Shown: in pieces, positions 42,162 to 50,290 of the stretch | Layout: the number at the start of each line of letters is the position of its first letter | Position numbering within the stretch: the stretch's first letter is position 1 | Source of the DNA: a virus | Direction: 5' to 3' (one strand) | IMG/VR virus record: IMGVR_UViG_3300042887_005324 | Coordinates: 62,001 to 126,000 of that record | Length of the DNA stretch: 64,000 nt | Notes under the pieces: generated by a model | Database searches by the model: none | What the model saw: only the letters and a program-made list of their open reading frames with translations | Told to the model about the DNA's origin: nothing | Translations under genes and position numbers: made by a program

Positions 42162-42782
42162 TTATTTAATTTTGAAAGTTTTATTATATAAATTTTTAAT
42201 TGCTTCTATACCAGATTGATTAATCTTTCTTGTTCCAATTCCAGCAAAGTCTTCAACCAAAATTATTGGAACATTACATTCTACAAATGTAGAAGTATTA
42301 TAACTCCACTTAAACCATTTTAGTTTAGTCTGGTCAAAAACAAAAACATCTCTGTTATTATTGATTGCCATTTGAACGGCATACCCAGTACCACCATCAA
42401 CTGACTGGCATTTAGATTTTGAACTATATCCTCTACTTCCTTTTTCACCAGGATTAACTATTTGACCAATGGCGAAAACTTGTTTAGAGTATTTTACTTG
42501 AGCCCAATTTCTTGCTAAAAGATTCATAAATTTATCAATACCAAATCGTTTAAGAAAAAGATTTGCCTTTTTTACTTCAGATATACCTTCAGTATAATCT
42601 TCTTCAGATATTTCAACTTTGTTTTGAGATTGATGGTATTTAGTTTTATAGGAATATGCTTTGGTTTTCACACCAAACTCTTCTCCTATTTTCTCAAAGT
42701 AAGTATCTGCTCCATCAGCACCACCAGAATGACAAACTAATTTTGTTAAATCAATTTTAGGTGTATCAAATAAGTCTATCAT
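42162..42782 (-). CDS. SLOG-superfamily Rossmann-like protein
   Basis: A 206-residue protein. CHSGGADGADTYFEKIGEEF (about residues 18-37) is the nucleotide-binding GGxxGAD motif of the SLOG (DprA/LOG-like) family. DVFVFDQTKLKWFKW and EDFAGIGTRKIN later fit the fold. It overlaps the DUF4326 gene as ATGA, and these two are often paired. SLOG proteins bind nucleotide-derived ligands or act in nucleotide signalling; the actual role here is not known. Confidence 0.8.
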   Translation of the reverse strand: MIDLFDTPKIDLTKLVCHSGGADGADTYFEKIGEEFGVKTKAYSYKTKYHQSQNKVEISEEDYTEGISEVKKANLFLKRFGIDKFMNLLARNWAQVKYSKQVFAIGQIVNPGEKGSRGYSSKSKCQSVDGGTGYAVQMAINNNRDVFVFDQTKLKWFKWSYNTSTFVECNVPIILVEDFAGIGTRKINQSGIEAIKNLYNKTFKIK

Positions 42783-43138
42783 TTACAATATTTTTCTATT
42801 AGTTCTACAAGTACATCACCATGACAAGATTTTCCACCACCACCTTCATTCTTACACCAACATCCTAAAACTTTATCTTTTATTTCATGTAAATCTTTCA
42901 ATAAGTATTGACCTTCACCATTTTCTAACCAGTCTCGATATTTATCGATTGCTTCTTTACGAGAAGAACAAATAAACTTTGCTTGAGTATTTCTGTCTTT
43001 GATATGGGTAAATGGACAACCCCACTTCGAAGGTCTCGCAATAAAAACATCATAGTTTTCTTTTCTATGATGCACAACTCTTGTAGTGTGTTTCAACTTC
43101 TTGGGTTGTTTGAACATATTGTCAAATTCATCAAACAT
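42779..43138 (-). CDS. DUF4326-containing protein
   Basis: A 119-residue protein. TTRVVHHRKENYDVFIARPS (about residues 18-37), then KWGCPF, and LGCWCK...CHGDVLVELIEKY at the C-terminus are the DUF4326 signature. The cysteine and histidine pattern suggests a metal or catalytic site. A Bacteroidota promoter lies 27 bases upstream. Biochemical function unproven; the pairing with SLOG suggests one nucleotide- or base-modifying unit. Confidence 0.85.
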   Translation of the reverse strand: MFDEFDNMFKQPKKLKHTTRVVHHRKENYDVFIARPSKWGCPFTHIKDRNTQAKFICSSRKEAIDKYRDWLENGEGQYLLKDLHEIKDKVLGCWCKNEGGGGKSCHGDVLVELIEKYCK

Positions 43139-43165
43139 ATTTTATATCAACATAGTTATAGGCTT

Positions 43166-43173
43166 CAAATATA
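43166..43173 (-). promoter_or_regulatory. Bacteroidota-type promoter, -7 box TATATTTG
   Basis: TTTTG 19 bases upstream. It drives DUF4326-SLOG and perhaps greA onward, divergent from cysteine synthase. Confidence 0.72.
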
Positions 43174-43201
43174 TAAATTATAAATTCAATTTCAAAATAA
43201 A

Positions 43202-44071
43202 ATGTTAAAATTATCCGAAAAAGTTGGACAAACTCCTTTAATCAAAATCTCTGAAAAAATTTACGCCAAATTCGAAGGTTCAAATCCAAGTGGTTCTATC
43301 AAAGATAGAATGGCTACTTATATAATAAACCATGCTGAAGAAAATAATCTTATTAAAAAAGGTGATACTATTATTGAGGCAACATCAGGCAACTCAGGTA
43401 TAGCATTTGCTTTTCTAGCTGCCGAAAGAGGATACCATTGTAAGATTGTTATGCCAAGAAATATGTCTGAAGAAAGAAAACAAATGCTGAGATTATACGG
43501 TGCTGAATTGATTGAAGTCGATGATGGTAAATTTGACGACGCAATTGCTCTTAGAGATAAATTATCCATTGAAAATGGATGGTTTAATCCTAAACAATTT
43601 AATAATCCACTGAATATAGAAGCTCATCAGAAAACAACCGCAGTTGAGCTACTACATCAACACACAGAAGAAATATCAGCTTTTATAGATGGAACCGGAA
43701 CTGGTGGAACTTTAATGGGAATTAGTTCAATATTAAAAAATCATCATCCAGATATTAAAACAGTTGCAGTCGAACCAGCAGAATCACCAGTAATGTCAGG
43801 TGGTGAACCAGGTCTACATGGAATTCAGGGAATTGGTGATGGCTCAAAATTCTTAGTTGATTTGAATAAAGTAGATGAAATTATTATAATCTCAACAGAA
43901 GAAGCCAAAGAAAGAGCAAGAGCGTTAGCAAAAGAAAAGGGATTATTAGTAGGAATTAGCTCTGGTGCTAATATTTTAGCAGCTGAAAGATTTGTAGAAA
44001 AATATCAACCAAAAGGTAATGTTATAACTATTCTATGTGATAGAGGTGAAAGATATTTATCATGTTTATAA
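43202..44071 (+). CDS. Cysteine synthase (O-acetylserine sulfhydrylase)
   Basis: A 289-residue PLP enzyme of the CysK/CysM family, making cysteine from O-acetylserine and sulfide. GQTPLIKI, then SNPSGSIKDRMA (PLP lysine near residue 39), TSGNSGIAFAF, the phosphate loop GTGTGGTLMGIS, and LVGISSGAN near the end are all present. The short form resembles CysM. Such an enzyme is rare in phages. It is divergent from the DUF4326-SLOG operon and shares a 63-base gap with it. Fits a need for cysteine for the cysteine-rich fibre (inference). Confidence 0.92.
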   Translation: MLKLSEKVGQTPLIKISEKIYAKFEGSNPSGSIKDRMATYIINHAEENNLIKKGDTIIEATSGNSGIAFAFLAAERGYHCKIVMPRNMSEERKQMLRLYGAELIEVDDGKFDDAIALRDKLSIENGWFNPKQFNNPLNIEAHQKTTAVELLHQHTEEISAFIDGTGTGGTLMGISSILKNHHPDIKTVAVEPAESPVMSGGEPGLHGIQGIGDGSKFLVDLNKVDEIIIISTEEAKERARALAKEKGLLVGISSGANILAAERFVEKYQPKGNVITILCDRGERYLSCL

Positions 44072-44084
44072 ATTAATATATACT
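44072..44084 (+). promoter_or_regulatory. AT-rich element (ATTAATATATACT)
   Basis: Three bases before the ATG at 44088, supporting that start and not the longer frame from 44037 which overlaps cysteine synthase. Confidence 0.5.
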
Positions 44085-44087
44085 ATT

Positions 44088-44684
44088 ATGAAATGGATGA
44101 AAAAATTTGAAACATTTGTTACTGATCTTAACAGAGATACAGAAACAACTGATTATGTACCAAAACATAATCCAGTATTAAGACAAGTTGCTACTGAATT
44201 TGTAGATTCTTTACTAAAAGGTAATGATTATGATAAACTATTCAAATTGGTTGGTATGGAACTTCCTAAAGAAATTGAAGGTTCAGAACTAGACGAGTTA
44301 TTTGATGAAGTCAAAGATAAAGCAATCGAATTCTTTATTGATAATCCAGAACAAATTGGTAAAGATATTACCCTAAAACAATTTAGTGTTAATGGTGGGG
44401 ATGGTATACCAAGAGTTCAAAACAATTTAGGTGGTTCAAGTCATGCTAACTCTTTAATAATTGGTGAAAGTAAATCAAACTTCGACACTGAAGTTGAAAT
44501 ATCTGAAGACGATATGCAACAATTTCAAAACCAAGAACCACTAATAGAACTAATTAGAAAAAACAAAATAGGTTTAGGTAATAAGAAAGTTCACTTCAAC
44601 AAAAAAGATGAAGAAACTATTAAAACTTTAGATATCTATTTTGAAATAGATCAAAAAGATTTAGAATCTGATATAGAAGAATAA
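44088..44684 (+). CDS. Unknown protein with capsid-targeting-like N-terminus
   Basis: A 198-residue acidic protein opening MKWMKKFETFVTD. Middle region is Gly/Asn-rich (GGDGIPRVQNNLGGSSHANS), flanked by charged helices, and the end is acidic. No family recognised. The start follows cysteine synthase by 16 bases. A terminator follows directly. Confidence 0.65.
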   Translation: MKWMKKFETFVTDLNRDTETTDYVPKHNPVLRQVATEFVDSLLKGNDYDKLFKLVGMELPKEIEGSELDELFDEVKDKAIEFFIDNPEQIGKDITLKQFSVNGGDGIPRVQNNLGGSSHANSLIIGESKSNFDTEVEISEDDMQQFQNQEPLIELIRKNKIGLGNKKVHFNKKDEETIKTLDIYFEIDQKDLESDIEE

Positions 44685-44690
44685 AAAATT

Positions 44691-44716
44691 AAACCTCTCA
44701 ATCGAGAGGTTTTTTT
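44691..44716. terminator. Bidirectional rho-independent terminator
   Basis: AAACCTCTC / GAGAGGTTT stem, AATC loop, T-run of seven on plus and A-run on the other side. Separates convergent genes ending at 44684 and 44698. Confidence 0.85.
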
Positions 44717-44961
44717 ATATCATCAATCCTTTTAGACAAATCCGTATCCTTTTGAGTTACTCTACCTTCATCATGAGTAACTAATGTTATCTTAACTTTA
44801 TTATAATTCCAATTAATTTCTGGGTGATGATTCATTTCTTCTGATAATTCAGCAACCTTATTAACAAAATCTAAAGCTTCATTAAAATCCTTAAAAGAAA
44901 ATTCTTTTACAATTTTATCTTTGCCACTCCAATCAGATTCAAACAATTTGATATATTTCAT
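44698..44961 (-). CDS. Pterin-4a-carbinolamine dehydratase-like protein
   Basis: An 87-residue protein. FSFKDFNEALDFVNKVAELS and then EEMNHHPEINWNYNKVKITL, THDEGRVTQKD are the hallmark of PCD/DCoH, including the HHP catalytic site. The N-terminus MKYIKLFESDW is the capsid-targeting-like motif in place of the usual short lead-in. The enzyme recycles pterin cofactor; a phage copy is unusual. The AT-rich element is five bases before the ATG. Confidence 0.85.
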   Translation of the reverse strand: MKYIKLFESDWSGKDKIVKEFSFKDFNEALDFVNKVAELSEEMNHHPEINWNYNKVKITLVTHDEGRVTQKDTDLSKRIDDIKKPLD

Positions 44962-44977
44962 TAAGGTATATATTAAA

Positions 44978-46207
44978 TTATGACTTCAAATTGTTCCAAA
45001 GTATCTGATAGATATCTTCAATCTGGTCATATCTAATTCTGATGAGATTTATATAATTATCTTCACAATAATCATTTTTAATTTTGTCGTTGATTTTAAG
45101 AGATTCATAAGCCTTTACGCCACCAAAGAATTCCATAGGTTGATAATGTTGTTTGCCATCAAACTCAATACAAGTTCTTTTACTTGGTATGTAGAAATCA
45201 AATGGTAGTTTATATCTTTTACCAGCACATCCATCAAATCTATGCTGCCTAATATAATAAATCTTATATTTATTTAGGAATTTTGCAATTAACTTTTCAC
45301 CTCTGGACTCCGAGCAACTATTACACCCAAATCCTTGAAGATGTGAGACGGGTCTTTGTTCAAAATCTCCATGTATTGGACAAGTTATTAGTAATTTGGT
45401 CTGATTATTTATATAGACTGACTTATCATAATTATATTTATTGTCATGTACTCTAGATGATATTTCCTTGAATTCCTCAATTGTTCTTCTTTTTTTAACA
45501 TTTTCTATTAAGCCACTTGAATATAAATGAGCTCCAGCTTTTTGCTCATAAATTATCCCATTGTATTTAATTTTTACCTTTTTTTGAATTCCTTTGTATT
45601 CGACCAAAGAATAGTCATACTTATTCCCATGTCTTTGATAGCATTTTTTGATAAAATCATCGGTATTTTTTACATTTTGACTTTCACATTTATATCCAGA
45701 TAGATGTTGAGATGGCGTTTGGTAGTAGATATTATTTTTATATAATATCACAACATCTACATGAGAGCCTTTATATTCCACAAGTGAGTAGTCATATTTA
45801 TATCCCCAGATTTTACGAGCATCTTCGATAAATTCGTTCTTAGTTCTTAATTTCTTTCCTTTTTCTGGACATCTACCCATAAGATGTTTGCTTGGAGATT
45901 GTAAATATTCAGTATTATCTAATATGATTATGACATTACTTTTCATATTTATGAACTTTGTTTTACCATAATCATATTTATCACCATGTATTTTCTTTGA
46001 TTCAAAGATGAATCTTTCTGTACTCCATCTAAGCTCACATAGTTTACCAAGTAAATGATCTTCTGGTTTTTGTTCAAAAATCCAATCGTCATAAATTATT
46101 TTAACTTTTGATTTCATATTAACATAATTTACTAGTGAATAGTCATATTTATTTCCATAAATTTCCTTCGATTTATTTATGAATTCTTCGTTAGTCATTT
46201 TTTTCAT
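44978..46207 (-). CDS. Repeat-bearing PD-(D/E)XK nuclease, possible mobile endonuclease
   Basis: A 409-residue protein. About five N-terminal repeats of ~60 residues carry the pattern KYDYSLV-Y-(N/K)-(M/G)-K-(V)KI...(E)Q-P-HL (DUF723-like). A treble clef (CPIHGDFEQ...GCNSC) follows near residue 290. The C-terminus has LPFDFYIPSKRTCIEFDGKQ then HYQP, a Vsr-like PD-(D/E)XK site. This build is common in phage-borne mobile nucleases. The start is preceded by TTATATATAA-like sequence. It may be a homing-type or self-synonymous accessory. Confidence 0.8.
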   Translation of the reverse strand: MKKMTNEEFINKSKEIYGNKYDYSLVNYVNMKSKVKIIYDDWIFEQKPEDHLLGKLCELRWSTERFIFESKKIHGDKYDYGKTKFINMKSNVIIILDNTEYLQSPSKHLMGRCPEKGKKLRTKNEFIEDARKIWGYKYDYSLVEYKGSHVDVVILYKNNIYYQTPSQHLSGYKCESQNVKNTDDFIKKCYQRHGNKYDYSLVEYKGIQKKVKIKYNGIIYEQKAGAHLYSSGLIENVKKRRTIEEFKEISSRVHDNKYNYDKSVYINNQTKLLITCPIHGDFEQRPVSHLQGFGCNSCSESRGEKLIAKFLNKYKIYYIRQHRFDGCAGKRYKLPFDFYIPSKRTCIEFDGKQHYQPMEFFGGVKAYESLKINDKIKNDYCEDNYINLIRIRYDQIEDIYQILWNNLKS

Positions 46208-46342
46208 AATTTATATATAAATCTATCACTTCTTCATTCCCTCTTTTTAATAAAGTTTTTGTAATTTTTTTTTAATTTTAATAAAACACAAAACAGGTGA
46301 TTTGGAAGTTTATATATAAGTTATAAAAAATTAATTCATAAA

Positions 46343-47566
46343 ATGGCAAAAACTAAAGAAGTTAAGAAATTTGAGTTCAGTAAAGTTGGATCAATATTAG
46401 ATAATATTGCTAAAACAGTACCAGTTCAAATTAAAAAAGAAATTAAAGAAAAAGTATTTATTACTACTGGTGTTTACTTATTAGATGCAGCTTTATCAGG
46501 TAGATTATTAGGAGGTGGTGTTGCTAATAATAGAATAACCGCGTTTGCTGGTGAATCTGGATCAGGAAAATCATTTCTAGCATACTCTTGTGCAAGACAC
46601 GCCCAAAAATCTGGATATTCAATTATTTACATTGATACAGAACAAGCAATTGACTTAGAAGATCTTCCTAAATTTGGAATTGACAACTCATTAGAAAAAT
46701 TTAGATTAATCTCTTCAAATAAAGTAGAAGATGTTAATATCTTATTAACACAATTAATTGATGAACTTAAAGAACAAAAATTAGGTGGATTTGAATTACC
46801 AAAGCTAATGATTGTACTTGATTCATTGGGACAAATGGCTTCTAATAAAGAAAAAGAAGATTTATTGAAAGGCGATATCAAACAAGATATGACTAAAGCT
46901 AAAGCATTAGGTTCAATGTTCCGTTCAATCAATACAGATTTAGGATATTTAGAGATTCCAATGCTAGTATGTAACCATACCTATCAGACTTTAGATCTCT
47001 TCAGTACAGAAAAATTGAAAGGCGGTAATGGCCTTCTATATTCAGCTTCAGTAATTGGTTTCATGAGTAAATCAAAATTAAAGACTTCTGAGGAAGATGA
47101 GATGGATTTGGGAGCATCAGGTATTACTGTACTTTTCAAAACGGCTAAAAACCGTATGGCTAAACCAAAGAAAATCAGGTTTGATATTTCATTTATACAT
47201 GGTATGAATCCATATACTGGATTAGATGCTTTCTGTCGTCCAGAATATTTTAATCAAATTGGTATCGCTCAAGGTAAGGCAGAAGTTGATAAGTCAACCG
47301 GTGAATTTAAATTCACACCAGGTGGTAACCGTTGGTATGTTTCTCACTTAGATAAATCATTCACAACAAAACAGTTATTTACTTCAGAAATCTTTACACA
47401 AGAGGTTCTTGAGAAAATGGCTCCAATTGTTAATGATTATTTCCGATTCAAATCATTAGATGAAATTGAAGAAACTGAAAAGCAATTTAACCAAATGATA
47501 GAAGATGATGGAACTGATGATAACGGTTTCTCAGATAGTTTAAGTGCAGATGATTTGTTCAACTAA
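46343..47566 (+). CDS. uvsX: UvsX/RecA-type recombinase
   Basis: A 407-residue protein. Walker A GESGSGKSFLA (about residues 72-82), IIYIDTEQAIDLED, Walker B LMIVLDSLGQMAS, and the loop LVCNHTYQTLD, followed by GGNGLLYSASVIGF, match phage RecA/UvsX. The C-terminus is acidic (DDGTDDNGFSD), as in RecA. It drives strand exchange in recombination-dependent replication. The 135-base upstream gap holds TATATATAA-type elements. The gene leads a plus-strand run with the two genes that follow. Confidence 0.93.
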   Translation: MAKTKEVKKFEFSKVGSILDNIAKTVPVQIKKEIKEKVFITTGVYLLDAALSGRLLGGGVANNRITAFAGESGSGKSFLAYSCARHAQKSGYSIIYIDTEQAIDLEDLPKFGIDNSLEKFRLISSNKVEDVNILLTQLIDELKEQKLGGFELPKLMIVLDSLGQMASNKEKEDLLKGDIKQDMTKAKALGSMFRSINTDLGYLEIPMLVCNHTYQTLDLFSTEKLKGGNGLLYSASVIGFMSKSKLKTSEEDEMDLGASGITVLFKTAKNRMAKPKKIRFDISFIHGMNPYTGLDAFCRPEYFNQIGIAQGKAEVDKSTGEFKFTPGGNRWYVSHLDKSFTTKQLFTSEIFTQEVLEKMAPIVNDYFRFKSLDEIEETEKQFNQMIEDDGTDDNGFSDSLSADDLFN

Positions 47567-47583
47567 AAAGTTAAAAAAGTAAG

Positions 47584-48372
47584 ATGGAAATATCCGAAAA
47601 ACTTAGACACATCTATAATTATAATAATTTTGTAGATTTAATAGTAGAGGGATTGATACACACATATCCAATCAAGACTACAATTAAATTAATAAAAAGA
47701 GAATTAAATGGTATTAAATCAAAAATCGATATAGAAGAAGAGACTGGTACGATTTTTCTAAAAGGATACTCGAATCATTTCAATAAAGATAATATCATTC
47801 AATTAATAAGAGTTATTACTTTGTGTGGGTATTTTCCATCTATTTTTGAACTTTATGATGAAGATGATAACTTATTGAGGTCATTCAATTACAAATCAAC
47901 AAATGATAAAGAAAATGAGATATTTTTGTCTAATTTATTATTTGAGATTCAAAAATCATATTTTACTCAAATAATAATTGAATCTAAATTCAATCAAAAT
48001 ATTACTAATATACCAAATAAGCTTTATCATGTTGCTCCTTACACATTTAGAGACAAAATATTGGTAAAGGGTTTATCACCAAAAACATTAAGTAAGAAAG
48101 CATATCATCCGGGTAGAATATATTTGGGATTTAATCTTCTGATAACTAAAAATTTAGCTTATCAGTTTGAATATAAAGGAGAATATGTCTTATTTGAAAT
48201 CGACACAGAAAAAATAGGAGTAAATAATCTAAAATTAAAAGATTATATTCAGATCTATGATGATCCAGATTTTCCTAAAAATGGCTGCTATACAAATGAA
48301 AATATACCTCCAAATTGTATAAAAGAAATTTTAAAATTTAAAAATACTAACGATGAAACAAAAGGTTTATAA
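47584..48372 (+). CDS. Unknown protein, possible ADP-ribosyltransferase-like domain
   Basis: A 262-residue protein. Residues ~148-235 (LYHVAPYTFRDKILVKGLSP, then RIYLGFN) resemble the YHVT...I...GL-P...IYL layout of the KptA/ART fold. The N-terminal ~140 residues are unrecognised. No clear catalytic triad can be read, so the assignment is tentative. It follows uvsX by 17 bases. Confidence 0.5.
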   Translation: MEISEKLRHIYNYNNFVDLIVEGLIHTYPIKTTIKLIKRELNGIKSKIDIEEETGTIFLKGYSNHFNKDNIIQLIRVITLCGYFPSIFELYDEDDNLLRSFNYKSTNDKENEIFLSNLLFEIQKSYFTQIIIESKFNQNITNIPNKLYHVAPYTFRDKILVKGLSPKTLSKKAYHPGRIYLGFNLLITKNLAYQFEYKGEYVLFEIDTEKIGVNNLKLKDYIQIYDDPDFPKNGCYTNENIPPNCIKEILKFKNTNDETKGL

Positions 48373-48550
48373 TATTTTGCGAGAAAAGAATATTGACTAT
48401 AAAAAATTCAATATTGATACATTATGTGATGCGGGTATTAATAACATTGTAAACAACATAGAGTTTTATTTTGATAAACCTTATTCATGTGAGTCAGTTT
48501 TCAAAGAACTATTTACAAGGGGAGTAATTAATTATATAAATTCTAAGTAA
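48353..48550 (+). CDS. Small protein of unknown function
   Basis: A 65-residue protein (MKQKVYNILREKNIDYKKFN) that overlaps the upstream gene by 20 bases. Helical, basic; no family. A terminator palindrome follows the stop. Confidence 0.5.
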   Translation: MKQKVYNILREKNIDYKKFNIDTLCDAGINNIVNNIEFYFDKPYSCESVFKELFTRGVINYINSK

Positions 48551-48554
48551 AAAG

Positions 48555-48584
48555 AAAACCTCAGATTAATCTGAGGTTTTTTTT
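48555..48584. terminator. Bidirectional terminator (perfect palindrome)
   Basis: AAAACCTCAGATT / AATCTGAGGTTTT followed by Ts on plus. It overlaps the 3' end of the minus gene at 48566. Confidence 0.85.
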
Positions 48585-49036
48585 ATTGAAGATATTTTAT
48601 GTCTAAATATTATAAAAGACCAGAAAAATACTAAAAGTAAATTATAGAAATAATTAAACCATTCTATATTATAGACTGTCTTCAAAAAAATATCAATAAT
48701 TAGAAATGAAATTATCAGAAATATAAGATACTTAAAGAATGTATTAAAGGTATCTTTAAGTAAGTATAATTTTAATTTATTAATCTTTGAAAATAAACTA
48801 TATTTTGTAAGAGTGTCGAGTTTTTGATGTCTATAACATTTCTTACAAAGTTGATAGTTACTTTTATTCTGAGATAATATCAAGAGCTTTTGATGTATAT
48901 CCAGTTCAATTATTTCTTTACAAGAATAACACTTTTCGCCTAATTTTAGTTCAAAAGTAATATATTCACTTTTACGAGCAAGCATTGAGTAATAAATAGC
49001 AAAGAATAAAGGAATTAAAATAGTAAGGATAATCAT
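48566..49036 (-). CDS. Membrane protein with a zinc-ribbon segment
   Basis: A 156-residue protein. An N-terminal hydrophobic segment (IILTILIPLFFAIYYSML) acts as signal or membrane anchor. Two CxxC pairs (CYSCKE, CKKCYR, about residues 36 and 64) form a zinc ribbon. Two further membrane segments (YLIFLIISFLIIDIF, LLLVFFWSFIIF) follow. Its stop overlaps the terminator. Its start overlaps the preceding gene by four bases. Function unknown. Confidence 0.65.
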   Translation of the reverse strand: MIILTILIPLFFAIYYSMLARKSEYITFELKLGEKCYSCKEIIELDIHQKLLILSQNKSNYQLCKKCYRHQKLDTLTKYSLFSKINKLKLYLLKDTFNTFFKYLIFLIISFLIIDIFLKTVYNIEWFNYFYNLLLVFFWSFIIFRHKISSIKKTSD

Positions 49037-49485
49037 TTCAAAAGTGAATTTAACAAATGATTTCTTTTTTCAACTTTATTGATAGTCTTAAAACATTCTG
49101 GTCCGAATCCTGTTTCAATAGATTCTGGAACAGTTAATTGTCTACCACATTTACCACATTTACCATCGTGGTAAATCTCAATTAGTTCTGATAGTTGATT
49201 TTTTTGTAATTTATCAATTACATAAGTAAAAACTTTAACAGATTGTGAGTCTTGTTTAATATGAGATTTAATTGAATGTTTATAAACATTGTTTTTAACT
49301 GATCCGATAAATGTATAGGTATCGGGATTAGTCAAAACATTGACAAAGTAAAGATCGTATATTTTATGTTTGACTACTTTATAGGTGAATCTATTTTCGG
49401 TACTAGTATTTAAGAAAGTAACAAAAGATTTACCACCAAAGATAAAGTTTAAGGCTGATTCGTGTTTTATTATTCCAGATACCAT
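49033..49485 (-). CDS. DUF6011-like zinc protein
   Basis: A 150-residue protein. CGKCGRQLTVPESIETGFGP then ECF (about residues 110-133) is the DUF6011-like Cys-rich motif. The rest is alpha/beta. I chose the ATG at 49485 because the longer frame would include the TATATTTG promoter. Function unknown. Confidence 0.75.
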   Translation of the reverse strand: MVSGIIKHESALNFIFGGKSFVTFLNTSTENRFTYKVVKHKIYDLYFVNVLTNPDTYTFIGSVKNNVYKHSIKSHIKQDSQSVKVFTYVIDKLQKNQLSELIEIYHDGKCGKCGRQLTVPESIETGFGPECFKTINKVEKRNHLLNSLLK

Positions 49486-49504
49486 ATTATTTATGATTAG
49501 ATTA

Positions 49505-49512
49505 CAAATATA
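49505..49512 (-). promoter_or_regulatory. -7 box TATATTTG
   Basis: Nineteen bases upstream of the ATG at 49485. A TTTG is present but only about 12 bases upstream of the box. Confidence 0.55.
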
Positions 49513-49552
49513 ACTAAAATTTTTCAAAGAAAAAAGGAAAACATGAGAAGTT

Positions 49553-49560
49553 TATAAATA
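49553..49560 (+). promoter_or_regulatory. TATAAATA, exact T4-type late box
   Basis: Five bases before the ATG at 49566. This is an exact match to the T4 late consensus, but the spacing leaves no room for a normal leader. Confidence 0.5.
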
Positions 49561-49565
49561 ATATT

Positions 49566-50264
49566 ATGAAATATAATCTTATTGGAATTGACCCTTCATT
49601 GATTTCTACTGGTGTAGTTATTAATGGTAAAATGTTTAATTATTGTCGTGAAAGTGATGCTACTTTATCTAAAGGAGGATTTAGTAAATGGTTCAAGCTT
49701 TGTGAAGGCAAAATAGAGTTAAGATATATTAAATATCGTGAATTTGAAAATTATTCAGAGGGTGAACTAACTAAATTAAAAGATTATGATTTTATAACTG
49801 ATATGATCATTTCTGACATTGAAAAGAATATTGATAAGTCTTTAGAAAGTAAAGTAGCAATTGAGGGTTATAATTTTGGAGCACAAGTAGGTGATTTAAT
49901 TGATTTAGTTACTTTTTCAACATTACTCAGAAAAAAGATTTACGATTATATTACTAAAGACATTACTGTTTTATCGCCATCTACCTTAAAACAAGAATCA
50001 TGTAAGTTAACTTATAATCCAGTTGATATTGGTAAGAAAAAACCAAAATTAGAATGGAGAAATCATTTTGGGATTTCTGGAGGTAATTTCACAAAAAGAG
50101 AAATCTTTTTATCAATTGTTGAAAATAGTAATTGGACAGATGAATGGGCACTACATTGTAAGGATATACAAGTAGATTTATTAGAAAATAAGACTATTAA
50201 AAAACCTTATGAAGATGTCAATGATGCTTATATTCTTTGGCAGTATTTAAATAAAATCAGTTAA
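49566..50264 (+). CDS. RuvC-like Holliday junction resolvase
   Basis: A 232-residue RNase H-fold protein. GIDPSLISTGVVI (residues 5-17) supplies the first Asp; VAIEGYNFGAQ the Glu; VLSPSTLKQ a core segment; and the final EDVNDAYILW the last Asp pair. It is longer than bacterial RuvC, as in phage resolvases. It would cut branched DNA before packaging or in repair. It follows a late-type box. Confidence 0.85.
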   Translation: MKYNLIGIDPSLISTGVVINGKMFNYCRESDATLSKGGFSKWFKLCEGKIELRYIKYREFENYSEGELTKLKDYDFITDMIISDIEKNIDKSLESKVAIEGYNFGAQVGDLIDLVTFSTLLRKKIYDYITKDITVLSPSTLKQESCKLTYNPVDIGKKKPKLEWRNHFGISGGNFTKREIFLSIVENSNWTDEWALHCKDIQVDLLENKTIKKPYEDVNDAYILWQYLNKIS

Positions 50265-50281
50265 AAAGTTAATAACTTTTT
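50263..50281. terminator. Weak AT-rich terminator-like hairpin
   Basis: AAAAAGTT / AACTTTTT with AAT loop between convergent genes; stem is AT-rich, so of modest strength. Confidence 0.4.
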
Positions 50282-50290
50282 CGACTTCGA

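Noticed and set aside
49486-49527. Longer start for the DUF6011-like gene
   Set aside because: The added codons contain the TATATTTG promoter box.
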